From Bog-950 sp044225825 (lineage in GTDB: Bacteria; Bacteroidota; Bacteroidia; Chitinophagales; LD1): 64,000 bases of DNA. Numbering within the stretch: the stretch's first letter is position 1; every line of letters begins with the position of its first letter. Shown here one piece after another: positions 51,778 through 58,920 of this stretch. The position numbers were made by a program, and so were the translations under genes. The DNA lies in NCBI GenBank assembly GCA_044225825.1, contig JBGAIB010000003.1, forward strand, positions 496,001-560,000, given 5' to 3'. The notes beneath the pieces are model-generated. The model saw only the letters and a list, made by a program, of their open reading frames with translations, was not told where the DNA came from and did no database searches.

Positions 51778-52647
51778 ATGAGGCAGCTAAAGATTTCAAA
51801 ATCAATCACTAACCGCGAAAGCCAGTCCATTGAAAAATACTTGCAGGAGATTGGAAAGGAAGACCTTTTAACCCCTGAAGAAGAAGTGGAATTGGCCCGT
51901 CGTATTCGCCAGGGCGACCAAACCGCATTGGAAAAGTTGACCCGCGCTAACCTGCGTTTCGTGGTTTCGGTGGCTAAACAATACCAAAACAACTCGCTTT
52001 CATTAAACGACCTTATCAACGAGGGTAACCTGGGCCTGGTAAAAGCCGCTCAGAAATTTGATGAAACGCGTGGTTTTAAATTCATTTCTTACGCTGTATG
52101 GTGGATCCGTCAAAGCATTATTCAGGCTTTGGCTGAGCACAGCCGTATGGTGCGCCTGCCTTTGAACAAAGTAGGCTCGTTGACTAAAATCAACAAAGTT
52201 TTCAGCGAACTGGAACAAAAATATCAGCGCGAACCTACCCCTGAGGAGGTGGCACTGGTAATGGGTATTACCGTAGAGGAAGTGGAAGCTACCCTCGGTA
52301 TTTCTGCCCGCCACGTTAGTATGGATGCGCCTTTCACCGATGGTGAATCGAACTCCCTGATTGACGTGTTGCAGAACGAGAACGCTGAAATGGCTGATAA
52401 AAAGCTCGATTACTTCGATTCATTGAAAGAAGAAACGGAAAGAACACTTTCCAGCCTTACCGACCGTGAGCGCGAAGTTATCAAGTTGTTCTTCGGTATT
52501 GGTGTGGAACACCCAATGACCCTGGAAGACATCGGCGAACAACTGGGTATCACCCGCGAACGTATCCGTCAGATCAAAGACAAAGCGATCACCAAACTGC
52601 GCTCACAATCCCGCAGTAAATCGCTGAAAGCATACTTAGGCCAGTAA
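51778..52647 (+). CDS. rpoD: Primary RNA polymerase sigma factor (RpoD/SigA)
   Basis: A 289-residue group 1 sigma-70 factor, the short Bacteroidota form without region 1.1. Region 1.2 is IEKYLQEIGKEDLLTPEEE. Regions 2.1-2.4 cover LTRANLRFVVSVAKQYQN, LNEGNLGLVKAAQKFDETRG-like sequence and FISYAVWWIRQSIIQALAEHSRMVRLP. Region 3 starts NKVGSLTKINKVF. Region 4.2 is TLEDIGEQLGITRERIRQIK. It would recognise the TAnnTTTG-type promoters seen elsewhere in the window. It is monocistronic, with its own promoter and a strong terminator. Confidence 0.96.
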   Translation: MRQLKISKSITNRESQSIEKYLQEIGKEDLLTPEEEVELARRIRQGDQTALEKLTRANLRFVVSVAKQYQNNSLSLNDLINEGNLGLVKAAQKFDETRGFKFISYAVWWIRQSIIQALAEHSRMVRLPLNKVGSLTKINKVFSELEQKYQREPTPEEVALVMGITVEEVEATLGISARHVSMDAPFTDGESNSLIDVLQNENAEMADKKLDYFDSLKEETERTLSSLTDREREVIKLFFGIGVEHPMTLEDIGEQLGITRERIRQIKDKAITKLRSQSRSKSLKAYLGQ

Positions 52648-52667
52648 TCAAAACCGGCTACTCACAC

Positions 52668-52699
52668 AAAAAGGGAATCCAACAAGGTTCCCTTTTTTT
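52668..52699 (+). terminator. Intrinsic terminator after rpoD
   Basis: AAGGGAA (52671-52677) pairs with TTCCCTT (52688-52694), followed by T5. Confidence 0.85.
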
Positions 52700-52757
52700 A
52701 TGCTTAGGGTTTGTCATCCTGAACGTAGCGCAGCGCTTCTTTTGTTTGCTCCTGACT

Positions 52758-52894
52758 TGTCATGCTGAACGAAGCGCAGCGAAGTGAAGCATCCCCTGCC
52801 CACCAAGCGCCGGTAAAAACGAACCCTGTATTTATCCCCGCAGCAGTCTCCCTTGCGCAGCATGGGGACTCTGCGGCAAACAAAGCACCGGTAA
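52758..52894. repeat. REP-like dispersed repeat, copy A
   Basis: Begins TGTCATGCTGAACGAAGC, a phrase typical of dispersed intergenic repeats in Bacteroidota. It contains a hairpin at 52838-52876 (CCGCAG, c, AGTCTCCC / GGGGACT CTGCGG). A truncated relative lies at 52711-52740. Confidence 0.7.
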
Positions 52895-52912
52895 AGACGA
52901 ACCCAATCGACG

Positions 52913-53069
52913 TGTCATGCTGAACGAAGCACAGCGCAGTGAAGCTTGTCTCGCCATAGGCGGAAATCCCCTGCCCACCAAGCACTGGTAAAGACACACC
53001 CTGTATTTACCCCCGCAGTAGTCTCCCTTGCGCAGCATGGGGACTCTGCGGTAAACAAAGCACCGGTTA
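52913..53069. repeat. REP-like dispersed repeat, copy B
   Basis: Direct repeat of copy A with the same start and the same hairpin at 53013-53051. It is about 20 bp longer because of an inserted stretch around TCTCGCCATAGGCGGAAA. The two copies end with nearly the same CAAAGCACCGGT phrase. Confidence 0.7.
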
Positions 53070-53154
53070 ACCCAACCTCAACTACATGGACAAACAATCC
53101 AAGCTATTTTGTTAAATAATAGTATTAATATTAGAAACTTTTAATCCTATATAC

Positions 53155-53184
53155 TATCTTTACACCAGCCTACGTTCTTTGACA
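53155..53184 (+). promoter_or_regulatory. Orphan promoter with boxA-like element
   Basis: TATCTTTA (53155-53162) resembles the -7 element TAnnTTTG and is preceded by an AT-rich stretch. GTTCTTTGACA (53174-53184) resembles rRNA-leader boxA antitermination sequences. No plus-strand gene follows, so either an unrecognised RNA is made or this is a remnant. Confidence 0.35.
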
Positions 53185-53325
53185 ACCTGATAAACACTAA
53201 AGCCCTACTGCTAAATGGTGGGCAACAGCATTACCCCGGTTTAAGCGCATCGCGAACTAAACAACCGCAGGTAAGGCACTGGGAAAACTACGCCCATTCG
53301 CCACACACTTTAAAATTTTGCGAAT

Positions 53326-53478
53326 TTGTGCACTGCAAAATCACTTGCACAAATGTGCACAAATCGCGGGCAGCTAAAATTCTAAACCCACTGTTTTTTC
53401 TTCATTTAACAGAAAAAACACTCATATGAAAATTTCTCTAACTTGTGCACAAGCAAAAACCTGCACAAGCATGCACAA
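53326..53478. repeat. Cluster of TGCACAA / TTGTGCA repeats
   Basis: TGCACAA occurs at 53346, 53356, 53446, 53462 and 53472, with inverted TTGTGCA at 53326 and 53443. CTTGTGCACAAG (53442-53453) is a perfect 12-bp palindrome. Several sites are 10-11 bp apart, suggesting a cooperative DNA-binding array. Confidence 0.6.
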
Positions 53479-53580
53479 GTAGTGTTGAAACCCCCAGACA
53501 TCTCTTAAACCGTAACCTTGGATTTCGAGCCTACTTGTCTGATTTCTGATCTCTGTTTTCTGCTCTCTATTTTCAAAACA

Positions 53581-53860
53581 ATGTAAAGCAGTGTAAAGTT
53601 TTAATCAGAGCATGCTACAAAAAGTGTAAAGGAGTGTAAAGTTCAACGCCCGCTGCACGGTTTCGTCTGCTTTCTGATCTCTGATTTCTGCCTTCTGCTT
53701 TAAAAAAAGTGTAAAGAAGTGTAAAGTTGTCCGATAATCAGGTTAATCCGTGTCCGTTGTGTGCAGAGGAATTGTGCTCTCCTCTCTGGCGCAGAGCCAT
53801 TGCGCAGCACAAGCAGAGAGGGGTTGTGGGTGAGTAAAATCTGTAAAGGAGTGTAAAGTT
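53581..53860. repeat. Four TGTAAAG-pair repeats
   Basis: The 20-bp motif 'NTGTAAAGnAGTGTAAAGTT' occurs at 53581-53600, 53624-53643, 53709-53728 and 53841-53860. Each copy holds two TGTAAAG sites 10 bp apart. Pyrimidine-rich tracts built from TCTGATTTCTGATCTCTG alternate with them at about 53539, 53666 and 53884. Confidence 0.7.
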
Positions 53861-54005
53861 TCAGAACTGCACGGGCCGTCCTATCTGATTTCTGATCTCT
53901 GCTTTCTGCTCTCTAAATCAGTACTGAAATGTATTCGGCTGTTCAACTTTAAACCCGAAACTTCAAATTTTAAACTACCAAAAACTGTAGACCGGAAACC
54001 GTAAA

Positions 54006-54656
54006 CTAAGTAACTACCTCTACCTCCATACTCAGCAGTGCATCGGCACGCGTAAGGGCAAGGCGCTGTTGCACCCATTTATCAATAGCTTGCGAAAGGT
54101 CCAGTTCAATCCGCGTCTTATTCCCTTTTAAATGGATCGAAGCATTACGCAGCATTTTGGTCTCTAACAAATAAACCTCCTTCTGCAACATATACTCATA
54201 ACCCAACCCAAGCTCAATCTTTTTAGTGCGGGCAAAACCTAAACAAGTATTGTACTTATGCGCTACCGGATTATCGCCCTTCACCTTAGCATACACCACC
54301 TGCAGATTAAACAGCAGAAAGAAAACATCCAGCATTGCCAACGAGGCGCTCACCGGCACATCGCTGCCCAGGTAAGCATCGTTATAAATAAACAAACCGG
54401 TGTAAGCGGTGCGTTCCTCCCAGTCTATACTGGAGATATTAATAAGCCCAACCGTTTCGCCATGGTATTCAATCAGGAAGAAAAAGTTCTGCTCATTGTC
54501 GATAGAGGTAAACCACTCCTGTTGCATGGCCGGGGTAATTTCGCCCTTGTAAAACATAAAGCGCGAAATCTTGCTGTCGTTACGCCATTGGCGCACCAGC
54601 TCGGCATCTTGTGCACGCAGGCGTTGAAGGGTAAGTCCGTAACGGGTAATCCTCAT
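54006..54656 (-). CDS. GNAT family N-acetyltransferase
   Basis: A 216-residue acetyltransferase of the RimJ/RimL/PseH-like GNAT branch. Typical features are the N-terminal LTLQRLRAQDAELVRQWRNDSKI and the FFLIEYHGETVGLINISSIDWEERTAYTGLFI beta-sheet core. The acetyl-CoA region lies around LGSDVPVSASLAMLDVFFLLF, and VYAKVKGDNPVAHKYNTCLGFART is the C-terminal conserved block. A further 50 residues of unknown role follow. PseH-like enzymes acetylate amino sugars, which would fit the upstream glycosyltransferase gene 35 bp away. The acceptor is not established. Confidence 0.82.
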   Translation of the reverse strand: MRITRYGLTLQRLRAQDAELVRQWRNDSKISRFMFYKGEITPAMQQEWFTSIDNEQNFFFLIEYHGETVGLINISSIDWEERTAYTGLFIYNDAYLGSDVPVSASLAMLDVFFLLFNLQVVYAKVKGDNPVAHKYNTCLGFARTKKIELGLGYEYMLQKEVYLLETKMLRNASIHLKGNKTRIELDLSQAIDKWVQQRLALTRADALLSMEVEVVT

Positions 54657-54691
54657 ACTGGGGCTTTAACAGCGCACCAAGTTTACGGTAT

Positions 54692-55621
54692 TTACCGCAA
54701 TATTTCCTGTATCAGGTAAGGGGGCTTGCGGTGTTGCAGCGCAAATAAACGGTTCAGATATTCGCCTATAACACCCAGGCTAAATAGTATAAGACCGGTA
54801 GACATAAAAATGGAAACGATCAGTGCGGTAAAACCCAGCGGCGAGCCGTTTACCAGCTTCATATAAATAAAGTAGATGGCAAAAATTAAACACACAATAA
54901 AGGAAATAAACCCGAACCAGGTCATAAAACGCAACGGCACAGTAGTGTACGAAAAGATCAGGTTCAACGAAAGGAATACCAGTTTTATCAAACTGTATCC
55001 CGATGCGCCTTCGCGGCGGGGCGCGTGCCGCACATCCTGCCATTCAATTTTGGTAGTGTGCCAGCTTAATATCTCATCTACAAATGTAAACGTATGGTTG
55101 TAGTGCTTAATCTTCTCAATAACACTCTTATGGATCACCTTAAAACTGGAACCCTGGCCTACGGTATTGCCGAATTTCTCAAAGATCATTCCTACAAAGC
55201 CGCTGCCCCATTTGCGAACCTTGCTGTGCTGCCGCTCCTCGCGGTAGATGCCATACACCAGGTCGGCCTGCGTGTTGCGGGCACGCTGTATCATCAGCTC
55301 TATATCCTCGGGGTAAAACTGCAGGTCATCATCAATGGTAATTACATAATCGCCCTGGGCATACTGAAAGCCGCAAAGCAGGGCCTTGTGCTGCCCGAAG
55401 TTGCGGCGCAGGTGAATGGCCACCACTTTATTACCCGCTTTGTTCTTTATATCCTTAATTACATTCCAACTGCCATCGGTGCTGAAATCGTTGACCAATA
55501 TCAGTTCGTACGTGGCGTGCATGTTGGCAAAGGTGCTGTTCACACGCTCATACAGCTCCAGCAGCGTTCGTTCGCTGTTGTATACAGGCACTACAACCGA
55601 ATATTGTGGGGGATATATCAT
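54692..55621 (-). CDS. GT2 family glycosyltransferase (polyprenol-sugar type)
   Basis: A 309-residue membrane-associated glycosyltransferase. The GT2 core has YSVVVPVYNSERTLLELYERV, LILVNDFSTDGSWNVI and the DxD-type metal site VITIDDDLQFYPEDIELM. YGIYREERQHSKVRKWGSGF and YALYDFG-like stretches lead to two C-terminal transmembrane helices (FMTWFGFISFIVCLIFAIYF, FTALIVSIFMSTGLILFSLG). This layout is that of ArnC/GtrB/DPM1-like enzymes that transfer a sugar to undecaprenyl phosphate. Its ATG overlaps the stop of the ketoacyl synthase gene (ATGA), showing translational coupling. Confidence 0.9.
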   Translation of the reverse strand: MIYPPQYSVVVPVYNSERTLLELYERVNSTFANMHATYELILVNDFSTDGSWNVIKDIKNKAGNKVVAIHLRRNFGQHKALLCGFQYAQGDYVITIDDDLQFYPEDIELMIQRARNTQADLVYGIYREERQHSKVRKWGSGFVGMIFEKFGNTVGQGSSFKVIHKSVIEKIKHYNHTFTFVDEILSWHTTKIEWQDVRHAPRREGASGYSLIKLVFLSLNLIFSYTTVPLRFMTWFGFISFIVCLIFAIYFIYMKLVNGSPLGFTALIVSIFMSTGLILFSLGVIGEYLNRLFALQHRKPPYLIQEILR

Positions 55622-56673
55622 GCGAGTTCAACCAAGGGCGGACAAACAATATTTGTGGTTTCAAGATAAACACTTCCCCATGATAACCCAACCCCGAAAC
55701 CGCTCAGTAAAAGTTTTAGCGTACCGGTATGCAGCCGATCCTGCAGTTTGGTAACCAGCGTTAAGGGCACCGTAGCCGAGCCGGTATTACCGAAGTCGTA
55801 TAAACTATAAGGTACTTTATCGGCTTCCACCTGCAGCTTTTTGCGCACGCTTTCCAGCATCAGCAAATTAGCCTGGTGAAATACAAAAAAGTCAATGTCG
55901 TTCTTATCCTTTTTAAGTGCTGTAAGCAGTGTGTTTATGTTGGGTGCTACCTCGCGCAGTGCAAAGTTAAAGATGCGCAGGCCGTCCAGCTTCATGTGCA
56001 GGTTGCTGCGCACAATGCCCTTACCGTGTTCTATCAGCGTGGCCGATTCTTCGTTATACGGATTGCGGAACCCGCCATCGGGTATCATAATATCGTCGTA
56101 TTCCCTGCCATCGGTTTGCAGGTTAAAATGCATTTCGGCATTCAGGGCAAACTCCAGCGCAGTAGCCGAACCGGCATCGCTGAAGATAGGTGCTGTGCTC
56201 TTATCGCGCATCGAAATGGTGGCCGTTGAGATATCGCCCACCAGCAATAGCGCTTTACCACCCGGCATGTTCTGCAGAATACTGCCTATAATCGAAAGGC
56301 CATATACATAGCCCGAGCAGCCCAGGTTTACATCAAACACCAAACAGCTTTTGGGTAAACCAAGTTTATCCTGTAATAGGGAAGAGGTATTGGGGATCAG
56401 GTAATCAGGCGTTTGACTGATAAACACCAGCGCCTTTATATCCTCACGGTTCCAGGCTAGCTCCTGCAGCAATCGCTCGGCAGCAGCCTGACAAAGGTCG
56501 GCAGCAGTAGTGCCTTTGGGTACAATGCGGCGGTAACGGATGCCAACGGTTTTAATAAACAGTTCCCGTTCATTGGCAGGTAGCACATCATCGGTTTGAT
56601 TATCGCCGCGCTGTGCAGGCACGGCAGCAGCCAAACCGCTAACCTTAACATTGGGAACTGTAAAAACGGCCAT
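55618..56673 (-). CDS. 3-oxoacyl-ACP synthase III-like enzyme
   Basis: A 351-residue thiolase-fold enzyme of the FabH/KAS III family. The triad is Cys119 in VNLGCSGYVYGL, His266 in FFVFHQANLLML and Asn296 in LYDFGNTGSATVPL. It condenses an acyl-CoA with malonyl-ACP, or transfers an acyl group. The N-terminus is divergent from housekeeping FabH. The gene starts 2 bp after the stop of an ACP gene and overlaps a GT2 gene. This context matches dedicated ACP-KAS III-glycosyltransferase cassettes in surface-glycan loci rather than general fatty-acid synthesis. The acyl substrate is unknown. Confidence 0.87.
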   Translation of the reverse strand: MAVFTVPNVKVSGLAAAVPAQRGDNQTDDVLPANERELFIKTVGIRYRRIVPKGTTAADLCQAAAERLLQELAWNREDIKALVFISQTPDYLIPNTSSLLQDKLGLPKSCLVFDVNLGCSGYVYGLSIIGSILQNMPGGKALLLVGDISTATISMRDKSTAPIFSDAGSATALEFALNAEMHFNLQTDGREYDDIMIPDGGFRNPYNEESATLIEHGKGIVRSNLHMKLDGLRIFNFALREVAPNINTLLTALKKDKNDIDFFVFHQANLLMLESVRKKLQVEADKVPYSLYDFGNTGSATVPLTLVTKLQDRLHTGTLKLLLSGFGVGLSWGSVYLETTNIVCPPLVELA

Positions 56674-56675
56674 GG

Positions 56676-56903
56676 TTATTTGTTCTTTACCAGGTTAAAC
56701 AGCTCTTCCACGGTTTGCACGCTGCGCAGGTCCTCGGCAGTAACGGTTTTGCCATAGTCCGAGTCTATCATGGCTATTACTATCAAGGCCAGCATCGAGC
56801 ACCATTCTTCCAGCCCCCTGAAAGCGGTGGCAGGTTGTATGGAAGCCTCGTCGGTTTGATTAAAACAAGCGGCAAACTTTTGTGTAAATTCCTGTAAATC
56901 CAT
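56676..56903 (-). CDS. Acyl carrier protein-like protein
   Basis: A 75-residue helical protein of the acyl carrier family. Helix II begins LEEWCSMLALIVIAMIDSDYG. In related carriers of glycan clusters this block usually reads W-D-S-L, so the Ser that receives the phosphopantetheine arm is kept while the preceding Asp is Cys. TVTAEDLRSVQTVEELFNLV is the typical ending. It is 2 bp upstream of the ketoacyl synthase gene and surely cotranscribed. It likely presents an acyl chain to that enzyme and to a transferase. Confidence 0.78.
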   Translation of the reverse strand: MDLQEFTQKFAACFNQTDEASIQPATAFRGLEEWCSMLALIVIAMIDSDYGKTVTAEDLRSVQTVEELFNLVKNK

Positions 56904-56954
56904 CGCCGCAAATTAAAGTTTTCCGGCGATTATCTAAGGGTATTTGGAGGGCCT

Positions 56955-58574
56955 TTAGTGCAGGGTAAAGTAAAAGCAGGAGCCTTTGCCGGGTTCGCTT
57001 TCCAGCCATAGCTTGCCACCATGCCTTTCGATGATCTTTTTACAGATCGAAAGGCCAAGGCCGGTACCCGGGTATTCCGATTTGGTATGCAAACGGTGGA
57101 AGGGTTCAAAAATGCGCTGCTGATGTTTGGGCTCAATACCTATACCGTTATCCTGCATGCAGTAGATGGGGTTGCCATCATTCTGCTCGCAACTGATGGT
57201 AACAGCCGGTTGTTCGCTGCGGTTGTATTTAATGCCGTTTAAGATAAGGTTCTGCACTACCAGCATCAGCAGGTTTTTATCAGCCACGGTTTCGCATAAG
57301 TTGCTTACGGTTACGGTAGCGTTCTTTTCATCCAGCTCCAGCTGTATGTTGCGGCGCACTTCTTCAACCAGGGCATTCATATTAATCGCATCGCTCTTTA
57401 ACTCAGCACGGGTAATACGCGAATAGGAGAGGAGGTCCTTGATAAGGCGCGATAGGTTTACGGCACCGGTATTGGCAAACTCAATATAGTCGTTGGCTTC
57501 TGCATCCAGTTTATCGCCATATTTGCGCTTAAGTAACTGCATGTAATTGGCAATCATACGCAGGGGTTCCTGCATATCGTGCGAGGAAACATAGGCAAAG
57601 GTTTCAAGGTCGGCATTGCTGCGCTCCAGTTCCCGGCTGCGTTCCTCCAACTCTAACTGGTATTTTTTGCTGCGGCGTATATCGCGAGTTTGGCTTAATA
57701 CCACATGGGTGTCGCCATCCGGACTTTCCAGTGGTACAAACACGGTTTCAATCCACAGGTAATTACCGTTCTTATGTTTAATGCGATACTGAATGGGATG
57801 CTGAATGCTGGGATGGTTACCTTCGCTTAGCACCACCGACCGTATGATGCTTTTATCCTCCGGGTGAACGATCTCATAAGGTTTGTGGCCAACCATTTCT
57901 TCGGGTCCGTAACCTAACAAACGGGTAATCGAGGGGCTTGTAAACTCCAGGGTGCCATCCGCACTGTGGATGCAGATAAGGTCGAAACTATGTTCGGCAA
58001 GCAGGCGGTACTTTTGCTCGCTTTCCGATAGTTTGTCTTCGATACCAAAGCGATAGCGGATAAGTACAAACTGTGCTATAGCAGCTATAATGTAGGTAGC
58101 ATAGAAGTCGAAGGTTACAGCAGTCTTATGTTCTGCTACTACCGATACCAGTAACAAAGCGCTGTTTACTACTGCGGTATGTATAAAGTAGGCTTTATCG
58201 TGCCGGAAGAACCAGCCCGAAATAGTATAAACTACGATGAACTGATAGGCATACTGCTCGTTAAAACTGGTGCCAAACAACAGGTAAACATTGCCCAGGT
58301 TAAGCAGGTAAATAAGCGAATAGCCGAGTTGCTGATAGTAGCGCCGCGCTGGTTTATAAAAGGCTAATGCAGCAAAAACCAGAAAGGAGTAAAGGGCATC
58401 GATCCAGTTGATGGTAGTATGCGCAATAGGTCCGCGTAATTGGTCATTATCACCAAATACAGCAAAGGCGCAAAATCCTATGGAAACGATTAGAAAAAGG
58501 AAACGTGCAGTGCGTATTTCGTCCTCCACAAAGGTGGCAAACGACTTTTGCATCCGTTGAAAATAAGTGCTCAT
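56955..58574 (-). CDS. PAS-domain membrane sensor histidine kinase
   Basis: A 539-residue sensor kinase. About six hydrophobic helices fill residues 20-175 (FLFLIVSIGFCAFAVFG, ALYSFLVFAALAFY, IAAIAQFVLIRYRFG). A PAS domain follows (AEHSFDLICIHSADGTLEFTS, GYGPEEMVGHKPYEIVHPED), with a PAC segment and coiled coil (LEERSRELERSNADLETFAYV). The H-box is SSHDMQEPLRMIANY near residue 330, of the phytochrome-like 'HDLQEPLR' type. The ATPase domain has the N-box NLILNGIKYNR and the G-boxes DNGIGIEPKHQQRIF and GTGLGLSICKKIIERHGG. No response regulator is adjacent, so its partner is elsewhere. It sits between sulfate-activation genes and the acyl/glycosyl cassette. Confidence 0.9.
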   Translation of the reverse strand: MSTYFQRMQKSFATFVEDEIRTARFLFLIVSIGFCAFAVFGDNDQLRGPIAHTTINWIDALYSFLVFAALAFYKPARRYYQQLGYSLIYLLNLGNVYLLFGTSFNEQYAYQFIVVYTISGWFFRHDKAYFIHTAVVNSALLLVSVVAEHKTAVTFDFYATYIIAAIAQFVLIRYRFGIEDKLSESEQKYRLLAEHSFDLICIHSADGTLEFTSPSITRLLGYGPEEMVGHKPYEIVHPEDKSIIRSVVLSEGNHPSIQHPIQYRIKHKNGNYLWIETVFVPLESPDGDTHVVLSQTRDIRRSKKYQLELEERSRELERSNADLETFAYVSSHDMQEPLRMIANYMQLLKRKYGDKLDAEANDYIEFANTGAVNLSRLIKDLLSYSRITRAELKSDAINMNALVEEVRRNIQLELDEKNATVTVSNLCETVADKNLLMLVVQNLILNGIKYNRSEQPAVTISCEQNDGNPIYCMQDNGIGIEPKHQQRIFEPFHRLHTKSEYPGTGLGLSICKKIIERHGGKLWLESEPGKGSCFYFTLH

Positions 58575-58637
58575 CAGTTGCTGGTAACCGTCTATAATAC
58601 GGATTTTCCGGCAAAAAGATAGCGACCTTTATTCATA

Positions 58638-58906
58638 TTAGTATTTGTCCATGCTGGGGTCAATTTCATTGGCCCAGGCAAGTATACCGCCCTTCAGGTT
58701 GTAGAGGTTGGTAAAGCCATAACCCTGCTCCAGGAAGTTGCAAACCTGTTGATTTGCGCTATATGTTCAGGTACGGTACCCATAGGGATTTTGTCGCCGC
58801 CAATGTCGGCTATTTCATGTTCGTAACCTTCGCGTACATCAATCAATTGAATGTCGTTTTGCTTATCCAGCATTTCCTTCAATTTCTGAACGGTAATTTC
58901 TTTCAT
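58638..58906 (-). pseudogene. Rhodanese-like gene broken by an internal deletion and frameshift
   Basis: From ATG 58906 the frame encodes an ordinary rhodanese-like N-terminal half (LQLIDVREGYEHEIADIG-type sequence, DKIPMGTVPEHIAQINR). It then runs out of frame and stops at about 58694. The expected C-terminal half (NFLEQGYGFTNLYNLKGGIL, then AWANEIDPSMDKY) is present in another frame and ends at TAA 58638-58640. The missing piece is the CRxGxR active-site loop and its flank, about 12-15 codons by comparison with the family. Sulfur transfer should therefore be abolished. It lies 14 bp after cysN in the sulfate-activation unit, where a rhodanese would fit. Confidence 0.8.
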
Positions 58907-58920
58907 GAGGGTATGTTTGT

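Larger units (their letters stand above)
52700..54005. other. 1.3-kb gene-free repeat-rich intergenic region
   Basis: No ORF with coding character, tRNA or rRNA is seen. The region holds, in order: a truncated and two full REP-like repeats with hairpins (52711-53069), an orphan promoter with a boxA-like element (53155-53184), a cluster of TGCACAA repeats (53326-53478), four TGTAAAG-pair repeats alternating with TCTGATTTCTG-type pyrimidine-rich tracts (53535-53920), and an AT-rich tail with AAACC-type repeats (53940-54005). The composition changes abruptly from both flanking genes. Confidence 0.7.

Noticed and set aside
53174..53500. rRNA operon or tRNA behind the boxA-like element
   Set aside because: No 16S, 23S or tRNA sequence follows; only short repeats are present.
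53539..53920. CRISPR array
   Set aside because: Repeat copies are only 20 bp and spaced at uneven 43-132 bp, and the spacers share sequence with each other. No cas genes are near.
54006..56903. Housekeeping fatty-acid synthesis locus (fabH-acpP)
   Set aside because: The partners are a glycosyltransferase and an acetyltransferase, the carrier is divergent at the pantetheine site, and no fabD, fabG or plsX genes are present.
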